From an uncultured Oscillospiraceae bacterium (lineage in GTDB: Bacteria > Bacillota > Clostridia > Oscillospirales > Oscillospiraceae): a stretch of DNA of 64,000 bases. Positions within the stretch are counted from its first letter, which is position 1; each line of letters starts with the position of its first letter. A program made the position numbers and the translations under genes. The stretch is from positions 1-64,000 of the forward strand of contig CAJULD010000001.1 in the NCBI GenBank assembly GCA_910587505.1. Direction: 5' to 3'. The notes beneath the pieces are model-generated. The model saw only the letters and a program-made list of their open reading frames with translations, made no database searches and was not told where the DNA came from. Below are positions 55,969 to 64,000 of this stretch, piece by piece.

Positions 55969-56011
55969 AAATCCTCTTTTATGTAAGAATATAGAGCATA
56001 AAGGAGGATTT
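55969..56011 (+). promoter_or_regulatory. RBS-sequestering hairpin in front of the tyrosine recombinase gene
   Basis: AAATCCTCTTTTATG (55969-55983) pairs over all 15 positions (one G-U) with CATAAAGGAGGATTT (55997-56011), loop of 13. The 3' arm contains the complete ribosome binding site AAAGGAGG of the gene that starts at 56017. As RNA it would hide the site; as DNA it is an inverted repeat that could also bind a protein. Confidence 0.75.
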
Positions 56012-56016
56012 ACACC

Positions 56017-56853
56017 ATGAACGACACCGATAATCCCATCCGGCAGTTTACCGCCCACCTGAGAGCCGCCGGACGCAGCCCCGGCACCATCGAAAAATAT
56101 CAGCGGGACGTCCGGGCCTTCTCCGCCTGGCTGGCGGACCAGGCGCTGACGGCGGAGACCGCCGCCGCCTGGCGGGACCATCTGCTCCAATCCGGCTATG
56201 CCGCCGTGACCGTCAACTCCATGCTCTCTGCCCTCAACCGCTTCTTCCGCTTCCTGGGCCGGGACGACTGCCGCCTCCCCTTCCTGCGGGTCCAGCGGCG
56301 GACCTTCCGGGACCCGGCAAGGGAGCTGACAAAAGAAGAGTACCAGCGCCTGCTGGAGGCGGCGCGGGGGTCCGGTCAGGAGCGGCTGGCCCTCCTCATG
56401 GAGACCATCTGCTCCACCGGCATCCGGGTGTCGGAGCTGCGGTATATCACCCAGGAGGCCGCCCGGTCGGGACAGGCGGAGATCCGGCTCAAGGGCAAAA
56501 TCCGCACCATCCTGCTGCCCGCCCGGCTGTGCCGGAAGCTGCAGAAGTACGCGAAAAAACAGAAAACCGTCTCCGGTGAAATCTTCCTCACCAGAAACGG
56601 CGCTCCCCTCTCCCGCCGCCAGATCTGGCGGGAAATGAAGGAGCTCTGCAGGCGGGCCGGGGTGGAACCCTCCCGGGTGTTCCCCCATAACCTGCGCCAC
56701 CTGTTCGCCACCGTATTCTACAAAGCCTGCAGGGACATCGTCAAGCTGGCGGACGTGCTGGGGCACAGCTCCGTCAACACCACCCGCATCTATCTGCTGA
56801 CCACCGGCGCGGAACACGCAAAGCAGCTGGACAGGCTGGGACTTGTGACGTAG
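56017..56853 (+). CDS. Tyrosine recombinase (XerC/XerD-like integrase)
   Basis: 278 residues. The N-terminal SAM-like core-binding domain (IRQFTAHLRAAGRSPGTIEKY... shown here by its start) spans 1-95 and the catalytic domain follows. Catalytic residues are all visible: Arg137 in TGIRVSEL, a Lys in LKGKIR near 159-161, His224 and Arg227 in PHNLRH, His250 in LGHSS, and the nucleophile Tyr259 in TTRIYL. It is somewhat shorter than XerC/D (about 300). It stands alone after a terminator, without prophage or transposon genes, and its ribosome binding site is in a hairpin. Chromosome-dimer resolution, a site-specific inversion or a solitary integron-like role cannot be told apart by sequence alone. 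Confidence 0.88.
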   Translation: MNDTDNPIRQFTAHLRAAGRSPGTIEKYQRDVRAFSAWLADQALTAETAAAWRDHLLQSGYAAVTVNSMLSALNRFFRFLGRDDCRLPFLRVQRRTFRDPARELTKEEYQRLLEAARGSGQERLALLMETICSTGIRVSELRYITQEAARSGQAEIRLKGKIRTILLPARLCRKLQKYAKKQKTVSGEIFLTRNGAPLSRRQIWREMKELCRRAGVEPSRVFPHNLRHLFATVFYKACRDIVKLADVLGHSSVNTTRIYLLTTGAEHAKQLDRLGLVT

Positions 56854-57254
56854 CTTCGTCAAGTTGACAAAATTTATCTTTTGACACAACCCATTACATA
56901 TTTTCCAGTTATAATTATTATAGCACAACGATCTGATAAGGAAACAGCATTCCTTCAAAAACTGAAAATTCAGCGAATTAACGAAAAAGGGTATGGAAAA
57001 CCAGGGACTGAAAAAGCAGCTTTTTTGCAGTCCTTACTTTTCATGCCCTCTTTGTTGCTGCTTTTCCTGAGAGTTGCCAAAAAAGCAGCAGCCAATATGC
57101 AAAAGATAAATTTTGTCCATTGGTATGTCCTTCCGCCGCAACGCCTTTGTTGGGGCGGATTGGCATAAACGTCTGTGCGGGAAAATGAGAGGAAAGGAGG
57201 CGGCAGACACCGCGCCACCCCATCTTACAGGGGCAGCGGCGTCCGCAAACCGGA
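56854..57254 (+). other. Hairpin-rich leader region between the recombinase and the riboswitches
   Basis: No supported gene in 400 bases. The first 80 bases are A/T-rich with two TTGACA words and TATAAT/TATTATAG words, though no pair has proper spacing. Hairpins: GGACTG..GCAGTCC (57005-57033) around A and T tracts, TGCTGCTTTT with AAAAGCAGCA (57056-57065 and 57081-57090), and CCGCCGCAACG...TTGGGGCGG near 57133-57158. The first may end the recombinase transcript. A promoter for the leader below must lie here but was not pinned down. Confidence 0.5.
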
Positions 57255-57362
57255 AGCATCAACAACAGGGCAAACCACGGGAAACCGTGGGACCGCAAAG
57301 CTATGGGAACTAAAGCATCGAACCGTTCACGCAATCAGTCGATGCCATGTTAGCCCGGCTGC
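57255..57362 (+). promoter_or_regulatory. c-di-GMP-I (GEMM) riboswitch aptamer, first of a tandem pair
   Basis: Core elements in order: ACAGGGCAAACC (57265-57276), P2 CCACGG/GAAA/CCGTGG (57275-57290), GACCGCAAAGC (57291-57301), P3 arm GCATCG with CGATGC, and the closing GCCATGTTAGCCCGGCTGC (57343-57361). The order and the GAAA tetraloop match the GEMM-I consensus. One extra C sits in the GACGCAAAGC box. The G before GCAAACC is the type associated with c-di-GMP rather than cGAMP. Confidence 0.82.
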
Positions 57363-57460
57363 TGGATTTGGCAACCCGCCCGAAAGGGCGGTCACGCAAA
57401 GCCAGGGACCTACGGCGCTCTTCTCTCCGGGGAAACGCGCTATGGCCGCCCAGCCGCCGG
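57363..57460 (+). promoter_or_regulatory. c-di-GMP-I (GEMM) riboswitch aptamer, second of a tandem pair
   Basis: GGCAACC (57370-57376), P2 CCGCCC/GAAA/GGGCGG (57376-57391), CACGCAAAGCCA (57393-57404), GGGACCTACGG, a variable arm GGCGC...GCGC, and CTATGGCCGCCCAGCCGCCGG (57440-57460; 21 nt described by its ends CTATGG and CCGCCGG). GGCTG at 57357-57361 can pair with CAGCC at 57451-57455 as P1, so the two aptamers sit back to back. After it, CTTTGC/GCAAAG (57464-57469/57484-57489) borders the ribosome binding site GGAAGAGG; no terminator is seen, so control of translation is likely. Confidence 0.85.
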
Positions 57461-57502
57461 AGACTTTGCATCCGTTACAAACCGCAAAGAAAGGAAGAGG
57501 TT

Positions 57503-59359
57503 ATGAATTTTAAGAACACATGTAAGCGCGGACTGGCTGTATTCCTGTCCCTGATAATGGCGGTGGGGACGCTGTCCCTGCCCGCATCCGCCGGAGACTC
57601 CCCCGTGGAGGGATCCCCGGCCGTCTCTGACGTGGTGGATGCGGTTATCGAATCCACCGGCGAAAACTGGTCTGCAAACGACTCAGAGGAAGCCGACGGT
57701 CTGAACGACAGGGTGCTGGACCTGGTTCAGCCCGGCAACACCACGGAAGAACCCACCGCTGACGACGTGACCAGCGCCGCGACCGACAGCAGCAGCAACG
57801 TTGTGACGGACGTGGAAAAGGCCGATGCGGCCGCCGGTGATCTGGCGGAGGCCCTTAACAGGACCGTCACCGAGGCCGTGGAGTACCAGGTCAGGACGGA
57901 CGGGGACGGCAGGGTGGTGACCGGCGAGGACGGTCAGCCCGTCGTGGAGGCCGTGAAGGCAGAGGACGGCGAGACGGACCAGACGACCGATCTCAATACG
58001 TTCGTTGAGGGCAGAGCGGAGACCATTCAGACCGCCACGGACCTTGCCGCCGAAACTCTCGCGGAGATTCAGGCCGTCGTCGGTACTGACACCGAGGAGG
58101 AGGTCATCCTTTCCCAGGAGGATTACGCCAGCATCCAGGAGAAATGCGGCCAGGTAGAGGCGGCGTACAACACCGCTTCCGCCGCCTGCGCCGAGGCCAG
58201 AGCCGCCGTCGATGCCGCGCAGGCGGCCTACGACCAGGCAATCGCCGATGCCAGAGACGCGCTGGAAGATGCCGAAGGCATGACTGACGCCGAGGTGATC
58301 GAGGCGTATAACGCCAGGGTCACCGCCGCCAATGATGCGCTGAAGAATGCCCGGACCGGCCTGGAGCAGATGTCCGAAGAGCTGGCAAAGCTGGAGGATG
58401 CGGCAAAGGTCCTTGCGGCATACAACAACGCTCTGGAAGAGATCCGTGAGGCCGATGGCACCGTCACCCCGGAGATGCTGGCGCAGATTCTGGGCGGGGT
58501 CAGCGAGGATACCGGGGATATCCTTGACGCGCTGAAGTCTGACGGGAACAATTCCAACGACACACTGGTGAACACTGCCATTGATTATGCGCAGAAGGAG
58601 CAGAGTGTCAAAGAGGCCGAAGAGACGCTGAAGAATATCCCCACTCTTGAGGACTACGAGCGAAATGGGGCTCTTTCTTATATGAAAGAGAACTACCCGG
58701 ATGAGATGACAAACATCAGTTCGGATGAGATTAAAACCACGGATGATCTCTACTCCGCGATTGATGCTGCAGTCAAGGCAGTCGAGGATGATCTCCATAA
58801 CGCTCAGGTATACAAAAATGACGTTATTGATGCTATCAAGGAAAATCTTCTCATTTTGAAAGGAGAGAAGGAAGGGAATCGAGATAAAGCTATTGAGGCT
58901 CTGTTTGTAAAGACAGGACCGACTGGTATTGAAAAATCCCTTGTTAAAAAGCTTGGTGAATTTGACGGCATAAATGTTGACGCCATTCTGAAAGCCTTTG
59001 GCTATGATTTCTCCGACGGAGAAGACATCACGGTCATTGAGGATGACGAAATACCTCTGGCCGGCCTGATTTCCCGTGCTCAGCTGGTTTCCTTCCTCTA
59101 TGCCCATGAAGGCAGCCCGGACGGCGCCGATGCCGAAGGCGAGTACGTGAAGGCGTTTGCCTGGGCCGTTGTCTGTGAGATCGTGGACGGGGAGGACGAT
59201 CCCGAGGAGATCGTCACCGTCGCCATTCTCCGCAGGGTCATGGTCCGCTACGCCGGATATCTGGGCGTCAGCTTCGACATTCCGATTGAGGGCGAGGACG
59301 ACCTGCCTGTCATGAACTGCGGCGAAATCCTGACCGCTTTCTATGCGTCTGTCGAATAA
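57503..59359 (+). CDS. Secreted coiled-coil protein with SLH-like C-terminus, under tandem c-di-GMP riboswitches
   Basis: 618 residues from the ATG (MNFKNTCKRG) after GGAAGAGG. A signal peptide (cut after LPASA, about residue 27) leads into an acidic, Thr/Asp/Glu-rich segment (30-190). A long helical coiled coil follows (about 215-520: AEARAAVDAAQAAYDQAI, MSEELAKLEDAAK). The last 90 residues (LISRAQLVSFLYAHEGSP, YVKAFAWAVVCEIVDG, VTVAILRRVMVRYAG) look like two weak SLH repeats. It is probably a surface stalk or adhesin. No known enzyme motif. About 58560-58990 is visibly less GC-rich than the rest, suggesting mosaic origin. In Clostridia c-di-GMP riboswitches often control surface and adhesion genes. 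Confidence 0.75.
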   Translation: MNFKNTCKRGLAVFLSLIMAVGTLSLPASAGDSPVEGSPAVSDVVDAVIESTGENWSANDSEEADGLNDRVLDLVQPGNTTEEPTADDVTSAATDSSSNVVTDVEKADAAAGDLAEALNRTVTEAVEYQVRTDGDGRVVTGEDGQPVVEAVKAEDGETDQTTDLNTFVEGRAETIQTATDLAAETLAEIQAVVGTDTEEEVILSQEDYASIQEKCGQVEAAYNTASAACAEARAAVDAAQAAYDQAIADARDALEDAEGMTDAEVIEAYNARVTAANDALKNARTGLEQMSEELAKLEDAAKVLAAYNNALEEIREADGTVTPEMLAQILGGVSEDTGDILDALKSDGNNSNDTLVNTAIDYAQKEQSVKEAEETLKNIPTLEDYERNGALSYMKENYPDEMTNISSDEIKTTDDLYSAIDAAVKAVEDDLHNAQVYKNDVIDAIKENLLILKGEKEGNRDKAIEALFVKTGPTGIEKSLVKKLGEFDGINVDAILKAFGYDFSDGEDITVIEDDEIPLAGLISRAQLVSFLYAHEGSPDGADAEGEYVKAFAWAVVCEIVDGEDDPEEIVTVAILRRVMVRYAGYLGVSFDIPIEGEDDLPVMNCGEILTAFYASVE

Positions 59360-59390
59360 GCTGTAATTTCTCCCCGTTTCCCCACAGACG

Positions 59391-59422
59391 GATGCCCCGG
59401 AGCAGTGCTCCGGGGCATTTTT
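59391..59422 (+). terminator. Terminator of the c-di-GMP-controlled gene
   Basis: ATGCCCCGGAG, loop CAGTG, CTCCGGGGCAT, then TTTTT, 33 bases after the TAA. Confidence 0.9.
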
Positions 59423-59504
59423 GCGGGAAGCGCCCGCGAGGCAATCCACGGCCCCTTCTGAAAATCTTTTTTCAGGCAAACGAACCTGTGCCTGTATCAG
59501 TGCC

Positions 59505-62500
59505 TCACACCTCCACCGTCCGGCCGGTGGAGAAGAAGTACAGCACCCGGCGGCGGACCGGCAACTCCAGAATCCGCTCCAGGGCGGCGCTGTAGGCCGC
59601 CAGCTGGGGCCGGTAGGCCTCCGCCCGGTCCGGCAGGGTTTTCTCCGTGACAAAATCGGTTTTGAAATCCACCACGGTCACGGCCCCGTCCGACACGGCG
59701 AAGAGGTCCACCACGCCCTGGAGCATGACCTCCTCGCCGTCCGTCAGGCCGGGGAAATAGTCCTTCCCCGGCATCAGGAGGCTGAAGCGATACTCCCGCT
59801 CCACCCGCTCCGCGCGCCGCAGCTCTCCGGCCAGCGGCGAGGAAAGAAAGCGCCGGACAGCCTCCTGATCCACCGCGTCCGCCTGCTCACGGGTCAGCAG
59901 ACGCCGGGCAAAGAGATCCTCCACCACGGCGGACACGTCCGTCCCCTCCGCCAGCGGGAGATACTGCATAACCAGATGGACGGCGGTCCCCCGCTCCGCG
60001 GCGGTAAGGGGCCGGCCGCCGGAGAGGAACCGGGGCGCGGCAAAGCTCTGGCGGACATAGGGCTGCACCGTCTCCCGGGCAATCTCCCGATCCTTCTCCC
60101 GGCCCTTGAGCTGGGTGGCGGTCAGCTTGGTGGGCGCGGTGCAGGCGGCCGGACAGGGATAGACAAAGTCCAGCGCCTCCCGGTCCACCGGCAGGGCTTC
60201 CCGGTTGGAGGCCGCGGCCTCCGCCGCCTTCTCCGGTACCGGCGGCGCGGCATATGGGTCTGCCTCGTGGAGGGCCACCAGCCAGGGCTCGTCCTCCGTC
60301 AGGGCCCAGGCGCCCTCCTCCTGCTCTGCCAGCGCCCGCAGCGGCGCGGCCTCCCGCCTTTGCAGCAGGGGAAGCAGAACCCACTCGGCCATGGAGCGGG
60401 CCCCGCTCACCGTCTCCGGCGGAACGGGCAGCACCGGCAGGGCCGCCAGCTCCTTCAGACGGCGCTGGGGGGCCCGCATGGAGGCGGTCATAATCAGCTT
60501 TTCTTTGGCGCGGGTCATGGCCACGTACAGCACCCGCATCTCCTCGGAACGGGACTCCCGGTCCAGGCAGGCGGACACCGCCTCCCGGGCGATGGTGGGA
60601 TAGCGGATGCGGCGGTCCAGGTCGACATACATGGGCCCCAGCCCCAGACGGGGATGGACCAGCACCGGAGCCTGTAAGTCCGCCTGGTTAAACCGCTTGC
60701 CCATATCGGCCAGAATAACGATGGGGAATTCCAGCCCCTTCGACCTGTGGATGCTCATGATCTGCACGCCGCCGGAGGGCGCGCCGGAGGCCACGGCGGG
60801 CTGCCGCCCGGTCTCCAGCAGGCGGCGGAGATGGACAACAAAGGCAAAAAGGCCCCTGTAGCCCGCGCTTTCAAACTTCCGGGCGTGCTCGCACAGGGCA
60901 ATCAGATTCTCCCGCCGCCGTTCGCCGCCCGCCATCGCGCCGAAGACTCCCAGCACGTTCCAGCGGTTGTAGATCCGCCAGAGCAGCCGGTAGACGCTCA
61001 TATCCCGGGCCAGACTCCGCAGCTCCTCCAGACGCTCCCGGAAGCGGACGCAGTCCTCCTCCCCGTCGGCACAAAGCGCCTCATAGAAATCCCCGGAGGG
61101 GTGCCCGCCCCGGATCATGGCCAGACGGTCCATGGTAAAGCCCACCAGAGGCGAGCGCAGCACGGCGATCAGCGGAACGTCCTGTCTGGGATTGTCCAGG
61201 ATTTCCAGCAGGGAGAGTACCGCCGCCACCTCCATGGAGGAGAAGAAGTCCTCGTCCTCCTCCGTGGCGCAGGGAATCCCCCGCTCGGCCAGGGCCCCGG
61301 CGTAGTGCCTGAGCCGGGGGCCGGGGGAGCGCATGAGAACGACGATATCCTCCGCCCGGCAGGGGCGCAGCTCCCCCGTCTCCTCATCGGTAACGGGATA
61401 GCCCTCCTCCAGCAGCGCGGCGATCCGCGCCGCGGCAAACCGGGCCTCCAGCAGCGCGCCGGGCGTCTCCCCGCCGTCCTGGGGCGGGAGCAGCAGATGG
61501 AACTCCGTCTGACAGTCCTCCCGGACCGGCAGCCAGGACGCGCCGAAGTGGAGCCGCTCCGCCTCGCCGTAGTCCACGTCCCCCATCTCCCGGCTCATAA
61601 GCTGGGAAAAGACAAAGTTGGCCGCGTCCAGCACCGGAGCTCTGGAGCGGAAATTCCGGCTGAGGAGAATCCTGCGGGGCTCTCCCTCTCCGGCGCAGGC
61701 GGCGTCCGGATAGACCCGGTACTGCTCCAGAAAGATGGTAGGGTCCGCCAGCCGGAAGCGGTAGATGGACTGCTTCACGTCCCCCACGGTGAAGAGGTTC
61801 CGCCCCCCCTGAGAGACGGCGTCAAAGATGCAGTTCTGCACCTGATTGGTGTCCTGATACTCGTCCACCATGACCTCCCGGTACCGGGAGGCGGTGATCT
61901 CCGCAAGGGCCGTGGGGCGGCCGTCCTCCCCCAGCAGCAGCCGCACGGCGTAGTGCTCCTGATCGGAGAAGTCGGCGGCGTTCCTGCGCAGCTTTTCCCG
62001 CTGGCAGGCCGCCCCGAAGTCCATGCACAGCGCCAGCAGCGCCTCCATGGCGGGGGCAAGGCGCCGCAGGTCCTCCCCCGCCTCCGCTCCGGACACCTCC
62101 AGAATGGCACAGAATCCGGCGGTCTCCTTTTTGCACCGGTCCCACAGGACCTTCATCCGGTCCTTCAGCTCCGGCAGCGGGCACTTTCTGGCGGCGGCAA
62201 GCCGGGGAAAGGATGGGATTCTCTCCCGCGCCGCGCTCCAGCTCTCCTCCGCCGCCGCCGACAGGGCCGTCATCTGCGCAGCCACGTCGGAAAAACCGGG
62301 GGCGTAGGCCTTTTCCACTGTGGCGTCCGCCCGCATTTCTTCCCGGGCGCGCGCCAGCAGCCGGGCCCAGTGTCCGGCCTTCCGGGCCACCCGGTCGAGA
62401 AGCGCCCGGCCAAAGACCGTTTCGCCGCCGTCTTCCGGCAGGGCGGCCCAGACCGCCTTCTGCTCCTCCAGCCACCGCTCCGGATAGGCGTGACTCTGGA

Positions 62501-63059
62501 CCCTGTCGTGGAGCTCCAGCACCAGCTCCTCCAGCCCCCGGTCGTCCCGTCCGAAGCCGAAGCAGTCCGCCAGCTGGATCTGGCCGGGGGTCATCCCGGT
62601 ATAGAACTCCTCCAGCACCTGGGGCAGCACCCGCTGCCGCAGCAGCGCCGCCTCGTCCTCGTCCATCACCCGGAAGTCCGCCGTCAGAGCGCCCTGGTCC
62701 CCCAGATCCAGCAGATGGACGTTCTCCCGCAGCAGCGCGGTACAGAACCCGTCGATGGTCCTGATGTCCGCCTGATAGACCAGAAGCAGCTGCCGCTGGA
62801 GATGCCGGTCTCCCGGCCGGTCCGCCATGCGGCGGCTGAGCTCCCCGGCGATGCGCTCCCGGAGCTCGGCGGCGGCGGCGCGGGTGTAGGTGATGATGAG
62901 GAAATCGTCCAGGTCCGCCTGTTCCCCCCCCAGTACCCTGCTGAAGAGCCGCTCCACCAGCACCCGCGTCTTGCCGCTGCCCGCGGCGGCGGACACCAGC
63001 ACCCGTCCGCCCCGGTCCTCCACCACCGCCCGCTGGCTGTCGGTCAATTGGATGCCCAT
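59505..63059 (-). CDS. addA: ATP-dependent helicase/nuclease subunit A (AddA)
   Basis: 1184 residues; ATG 5 bases after GAGGAGGAG. AddA is the UvrD-type helicase-nuclease of the AddAB complex that resects double-strand breaks to Chi and loads RecA. Helicase motifs in order: Walker A SAAAGSGKTR near 23, motif Ia IITYTRAAAAELRERI near 55, motif II VDEYQDTN near 398, motif III GDVKQSIYRFR near 425, motif V IHRSKGLEFP near 775, motif VI VAMTRAKEKL near 850. The C-terminal RecB-like nuclease shows GVVDLF and VVDFKTD near 1125. The first 16 bases overlap the addB stop region. Confidence 0.96.
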   Translation of the reverse strand: MGIQLTDSQRAVVEDRGGRVLVSAAAGSGKTRVLVERLFSRVLGGEQADLDDFLIITYTRAAAAELRERIAGELSRRMADRPGDRHLQRQLLLVYQADIRTIDGFCTALLRENVHLLDLGDQGALTADFRVMDEDEAALLRQRVLPQVLEEFYTGMTPGQIQLADCFGFGRDDRGLEELVLELHDRVQSHAYPERWLEEQKAVWAALPEDGGETVFGRALLDRVARKAGHWARLLARAREEMRADATVEKAYAPGFSDVAAQMTALSAAAEESWSAARERIPSFPRLAAARKCPLPELKDRMKVLWDRCKKETAGFCAILEVSGAEAGEDLRRLAPAMEALLALCMDFGAACQREKLRRNAADFSDQEHYAVRLLLGEDGRPTALAEITASRYREVMVDEYQDTNQVQNCIFDAVSQGGRNLFTVGDVKQSIYRFRLADPTIFLEQYRVYPDAACAGEGEPRRILLSRNFRSRAPVLDAANFVFSQLMSREMGDVDYGEAERLHFGASWLPVREDCQTEFHLLLPPQDGGETPGALLEARFAAARIAALLEEGYPVTDEETGELRPCRAEDIVVLMRSPGPRLRHYAGALAERGIPCATEEDEDFFSSMEVAAVLSLLEILDNPRQDVPLIAVLRSPLVGFTMDRLAMIRGGHPSGDFYEALCADGEEDCVRFRERLEELRSLARDMSVYRLLWRIYNRWNVLGVFGAMAGGERRRENLIALCEHARKFESAGYRGLFAFVVHLRRLLETGRQPAVASGAPSGGVQIMSIHRSKGLEFPIVILADMGKRFNQADLQAPVLVHPRLGLGPMYVDLDRRIRYPTIAREAVSACLDRESRSEEMRVLYVAMTRAKEKLIMTASMRAPQRRLKELAALPVLPVPPETVSGARSMAEWVLLPLLQRREAAPLRALAEQEEGAWALTEDEPWLVALHEADPYAAPPVPEKAAEAAASNREALPVDREALDFVYPCPAACTAPTKLTATQLKGREKDREIARETVQPYVRQSFAAPRFLSGGRPLTAAERGTAVHLVMQYLPLAEGTDVSAVVEDLFARRLLTREQADAVDQEAVRRFLSSPLAGELRRAERVEREYRFSLLMPGKDYFPGLTDGEEVMLQGVVDLFAVSDGAVTVVDFKTDFVTEKTLPDRAEAYRPQLAAYSAALERILELPVRRRVLYFFSTGRTVEV

Positions 63060-64000
63060 GACTCCTCCTCCTCTCCCACGATCTGCTCGATCTGGCCCCA
63101 GAATTCCTCCGGCCTGATCGGGCGCAGCACCTTACGGCGGTCTCCCCCCACCCCGTCGGCAAAATTGCAGGCGGAGGCAAATTCGCAGTGAATACACGCG
63201 TTCTCTCTTTCACTGATGTAAAAGGGGTCGGCGTCGATGACGCCGCCGTGGATCTCCTCCGCGATCTTCTCCAGAAGGCGGCCCACATACCGCCCCAGCC
63301 TGCCCAGCTGGGCCGCCGTGGCCAGTCCTCCCGCCACGCCGCCCCGGCCCACGCTCAGCGGCAGGAACCGGGGCTCCTCCAGCGCGCTGTGCTCCATGGC
63401 ACGGAGCACCTCCGGCCGGGAGAGCACCAGGCCGCTGCGGCGCAGCTCCCGGTCCAGGGCGGCGCGGATGTCCTCCGGAGCCGCGCCTCTGGGCTTTCCC
63501 ACCAGCACATCCCTGGCCGGCAGGTACAGCACCCCTGCCGGGACGATCTCATGACCGAACAGGGCCTTCCCTTCCCGCTCCAGAGCGAAAAGGTAGAGCA
63601 GCATCTGGATGTTCAGTCCGTGGCGCACGTCGCTGAGATCAAAGGATTTTTTACCGGACTTGTAGTCCACCACCCGCAGGTACAGCCTGCCGTCCCGCAG
63701 CCAGCCGTCCACCCGGTCCACCCGGCCCGACACAGTAAGGGAGGCGTCCCCGACCCGGACGGAGACAGGGGGCAGGTCCTCCCCCTCGCCAAAGCCCAGC
63801 TCGAAGGCCACAGGGACAAAATCGGAGCAGGCCAGTTCCCCCGCCACGTTGGATACAATGGTCCCCACCGTCTTCCGCAGACGGCGGAAGAGGTACCGGA
63901 AGCGCTCGTTGCGCCTGTCAAGCTCCGGCAGCGCCTCGTCCGCGTATTCCTGCACCGCCCGGTCCGTCAGGCGCGCAAGCTCCTTCTCCCCCACCTGGGC
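63044..64000 (-). CDS. addB: ATP-dependent nuclease subunit B (AddB), C-terminal part
   Basis: The gene enters from the right edge; 318 residues of its C-terminal part are visible. The RecB-like nuclease core is present: SGRVDRVDGW, then LRVVDYKSGKKSF (metal-binding Asp and catalytic Lys). A Cys cluster, CIHCEFASAC, lies 45 residues before the end; with one more Cys further upstream (outside the window or not assigned) it would bind the [4Fe-4S] cluster of AddB. It precedes addA with a 16-base overlap, the usual addB-addA order. Confidence 0.94.
   Translation of the reverse strand, partial: AQVGEKELARLTDRAVQEYADEALPELDRRNERFRYLFRRLRKTVGTIVSNVAGELACSDFVPVAFELGFGEGEDLPPVSVRVGDASLTVSGRVDRVDGWLRDGRLYLRVVDYKSGKKSFDLSDVRHGLNIQMLLYLFALEREGKALFGHEIVPAGVLYLPARDVLVGKPRGAAPEDIRAALDRELRRSGLVLSRPEVLRAMEHSALEEPRFLPLSVGRGGVAGGLATAAQLGRLGRYVGRLLEKIAEEIHGGVIDADPFYISERENACIHCEFASACNFADGVGGDRRKVLRPIRPEEFWGQIEQIVGEEEESWASN

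Noticed and set aside
56017..56853. Recombinase as part of a prophage or integrative element
   Set aside because: No phage, relaxase or transposition genes and no attachment-site duplication are visible around it; neighbours are chromosomal genes and surface genes.
55930..56958. Frame antisense to the tyrosine recombinase (342 codons)
   Set aside because: It overlaps the recombinase, whose catalytic residues and ribosome binding site are complete; the antisense product has no recognisable features.

Overview
The window reads as chromosomal DNA of a GC-rich, low-branching Gram-positive anaerobe of the class Clostridia, most like gut Oscillospiraceae of the Flavonifractor/Lawsonibacter/Intestinimonas type. 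That placement is an inference from several things seen together: SLH-anchored surface proteins, AddAB instead of RecBCD, a CIRCE-controlled clpB, a SAM-I riboswitch on metK, DUF1292, PadR and NiaR regulators, a single-chain selenium-type xanthine dehydrogenase, and strong AGGAGG ribosome binding sites. No plasmid, phage or CRISPR array is visible.

Layout. 1-17.5 kb is surface-protein territory: the 3' end of one SLH protein, broken by an in-frame amber codon, faces the 3' end of a 5479-residue secreted repeat protein that also ends in three SLH domains. 17.5-20.9 kb carries a peptidase pair (S66 LD-carboxypeptidase, M20 amidohydrolase) and a divergent P-loop ATPase. 21.3-26.0 kb holds tRNA-Arg(CCU), a tRNA relic and a minus-strand housekeeping run (DivIVA-like protein, NrnA, RbfA, THUMP RNA methyltransferase, DUF1292 protein). 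26.3-31.8 kb has a class A penicillin-binding protein and a fused molybdenum hydroxylase. 32.3-38.9 kb has a PadR / DUF4097 / small membrane protein operon with its own promoter and repeats, NiaR, ClpB under CIRCE, and a TSUP transporter. 39.3-42.8 kb has an SLH protein with a probable cysteine-peptidase domain, a DUF1905 protein and SAM-I-metK. 43.0-53.9 kb is nitrogen metabolism: gdhA and, on the minus strand, argG-argH-argC-argJ-argB-argD-rluA-like-argF. 54.3-59.4 kb (plus strand) has an NCS2 purine/pyrimidine permease, a lone tyrosine recombinase whose ribosome binding site is buried in a hairpin, and a secreted coiled-coil protein behind two tandem c-di-GMP-I (GEMM) riboswitches. 59.5-64.0 kb is addA and the 3' part of addB.

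How parts work together. The arginine cluster covers every step from N-acetylglutamate to arginine except acetylglutamate semialdehyde-independent accessory steps and carbamoyl-phosphate synthesis; ArgJ closes the acetyl cycle, and the neighbouring GdhA makes the glutamate. Cell-surface genes are the accessory theme: three or four SLH-type proteins, one of them apparently set by c-di-GMP. Small intergenic repeats recur: a 157-162 bp element with terminal inverted repeats (two full copies and one collapsed 43-bp palindrome) and a 75-bp hairpin repeat (two copies), several of them lying in gaps of the arginine operon.

All calls come from reading the sequence; no database search was run. Starts were moved from the longest reading frame to the codon that has a ribosome binding site wherever one was visible.
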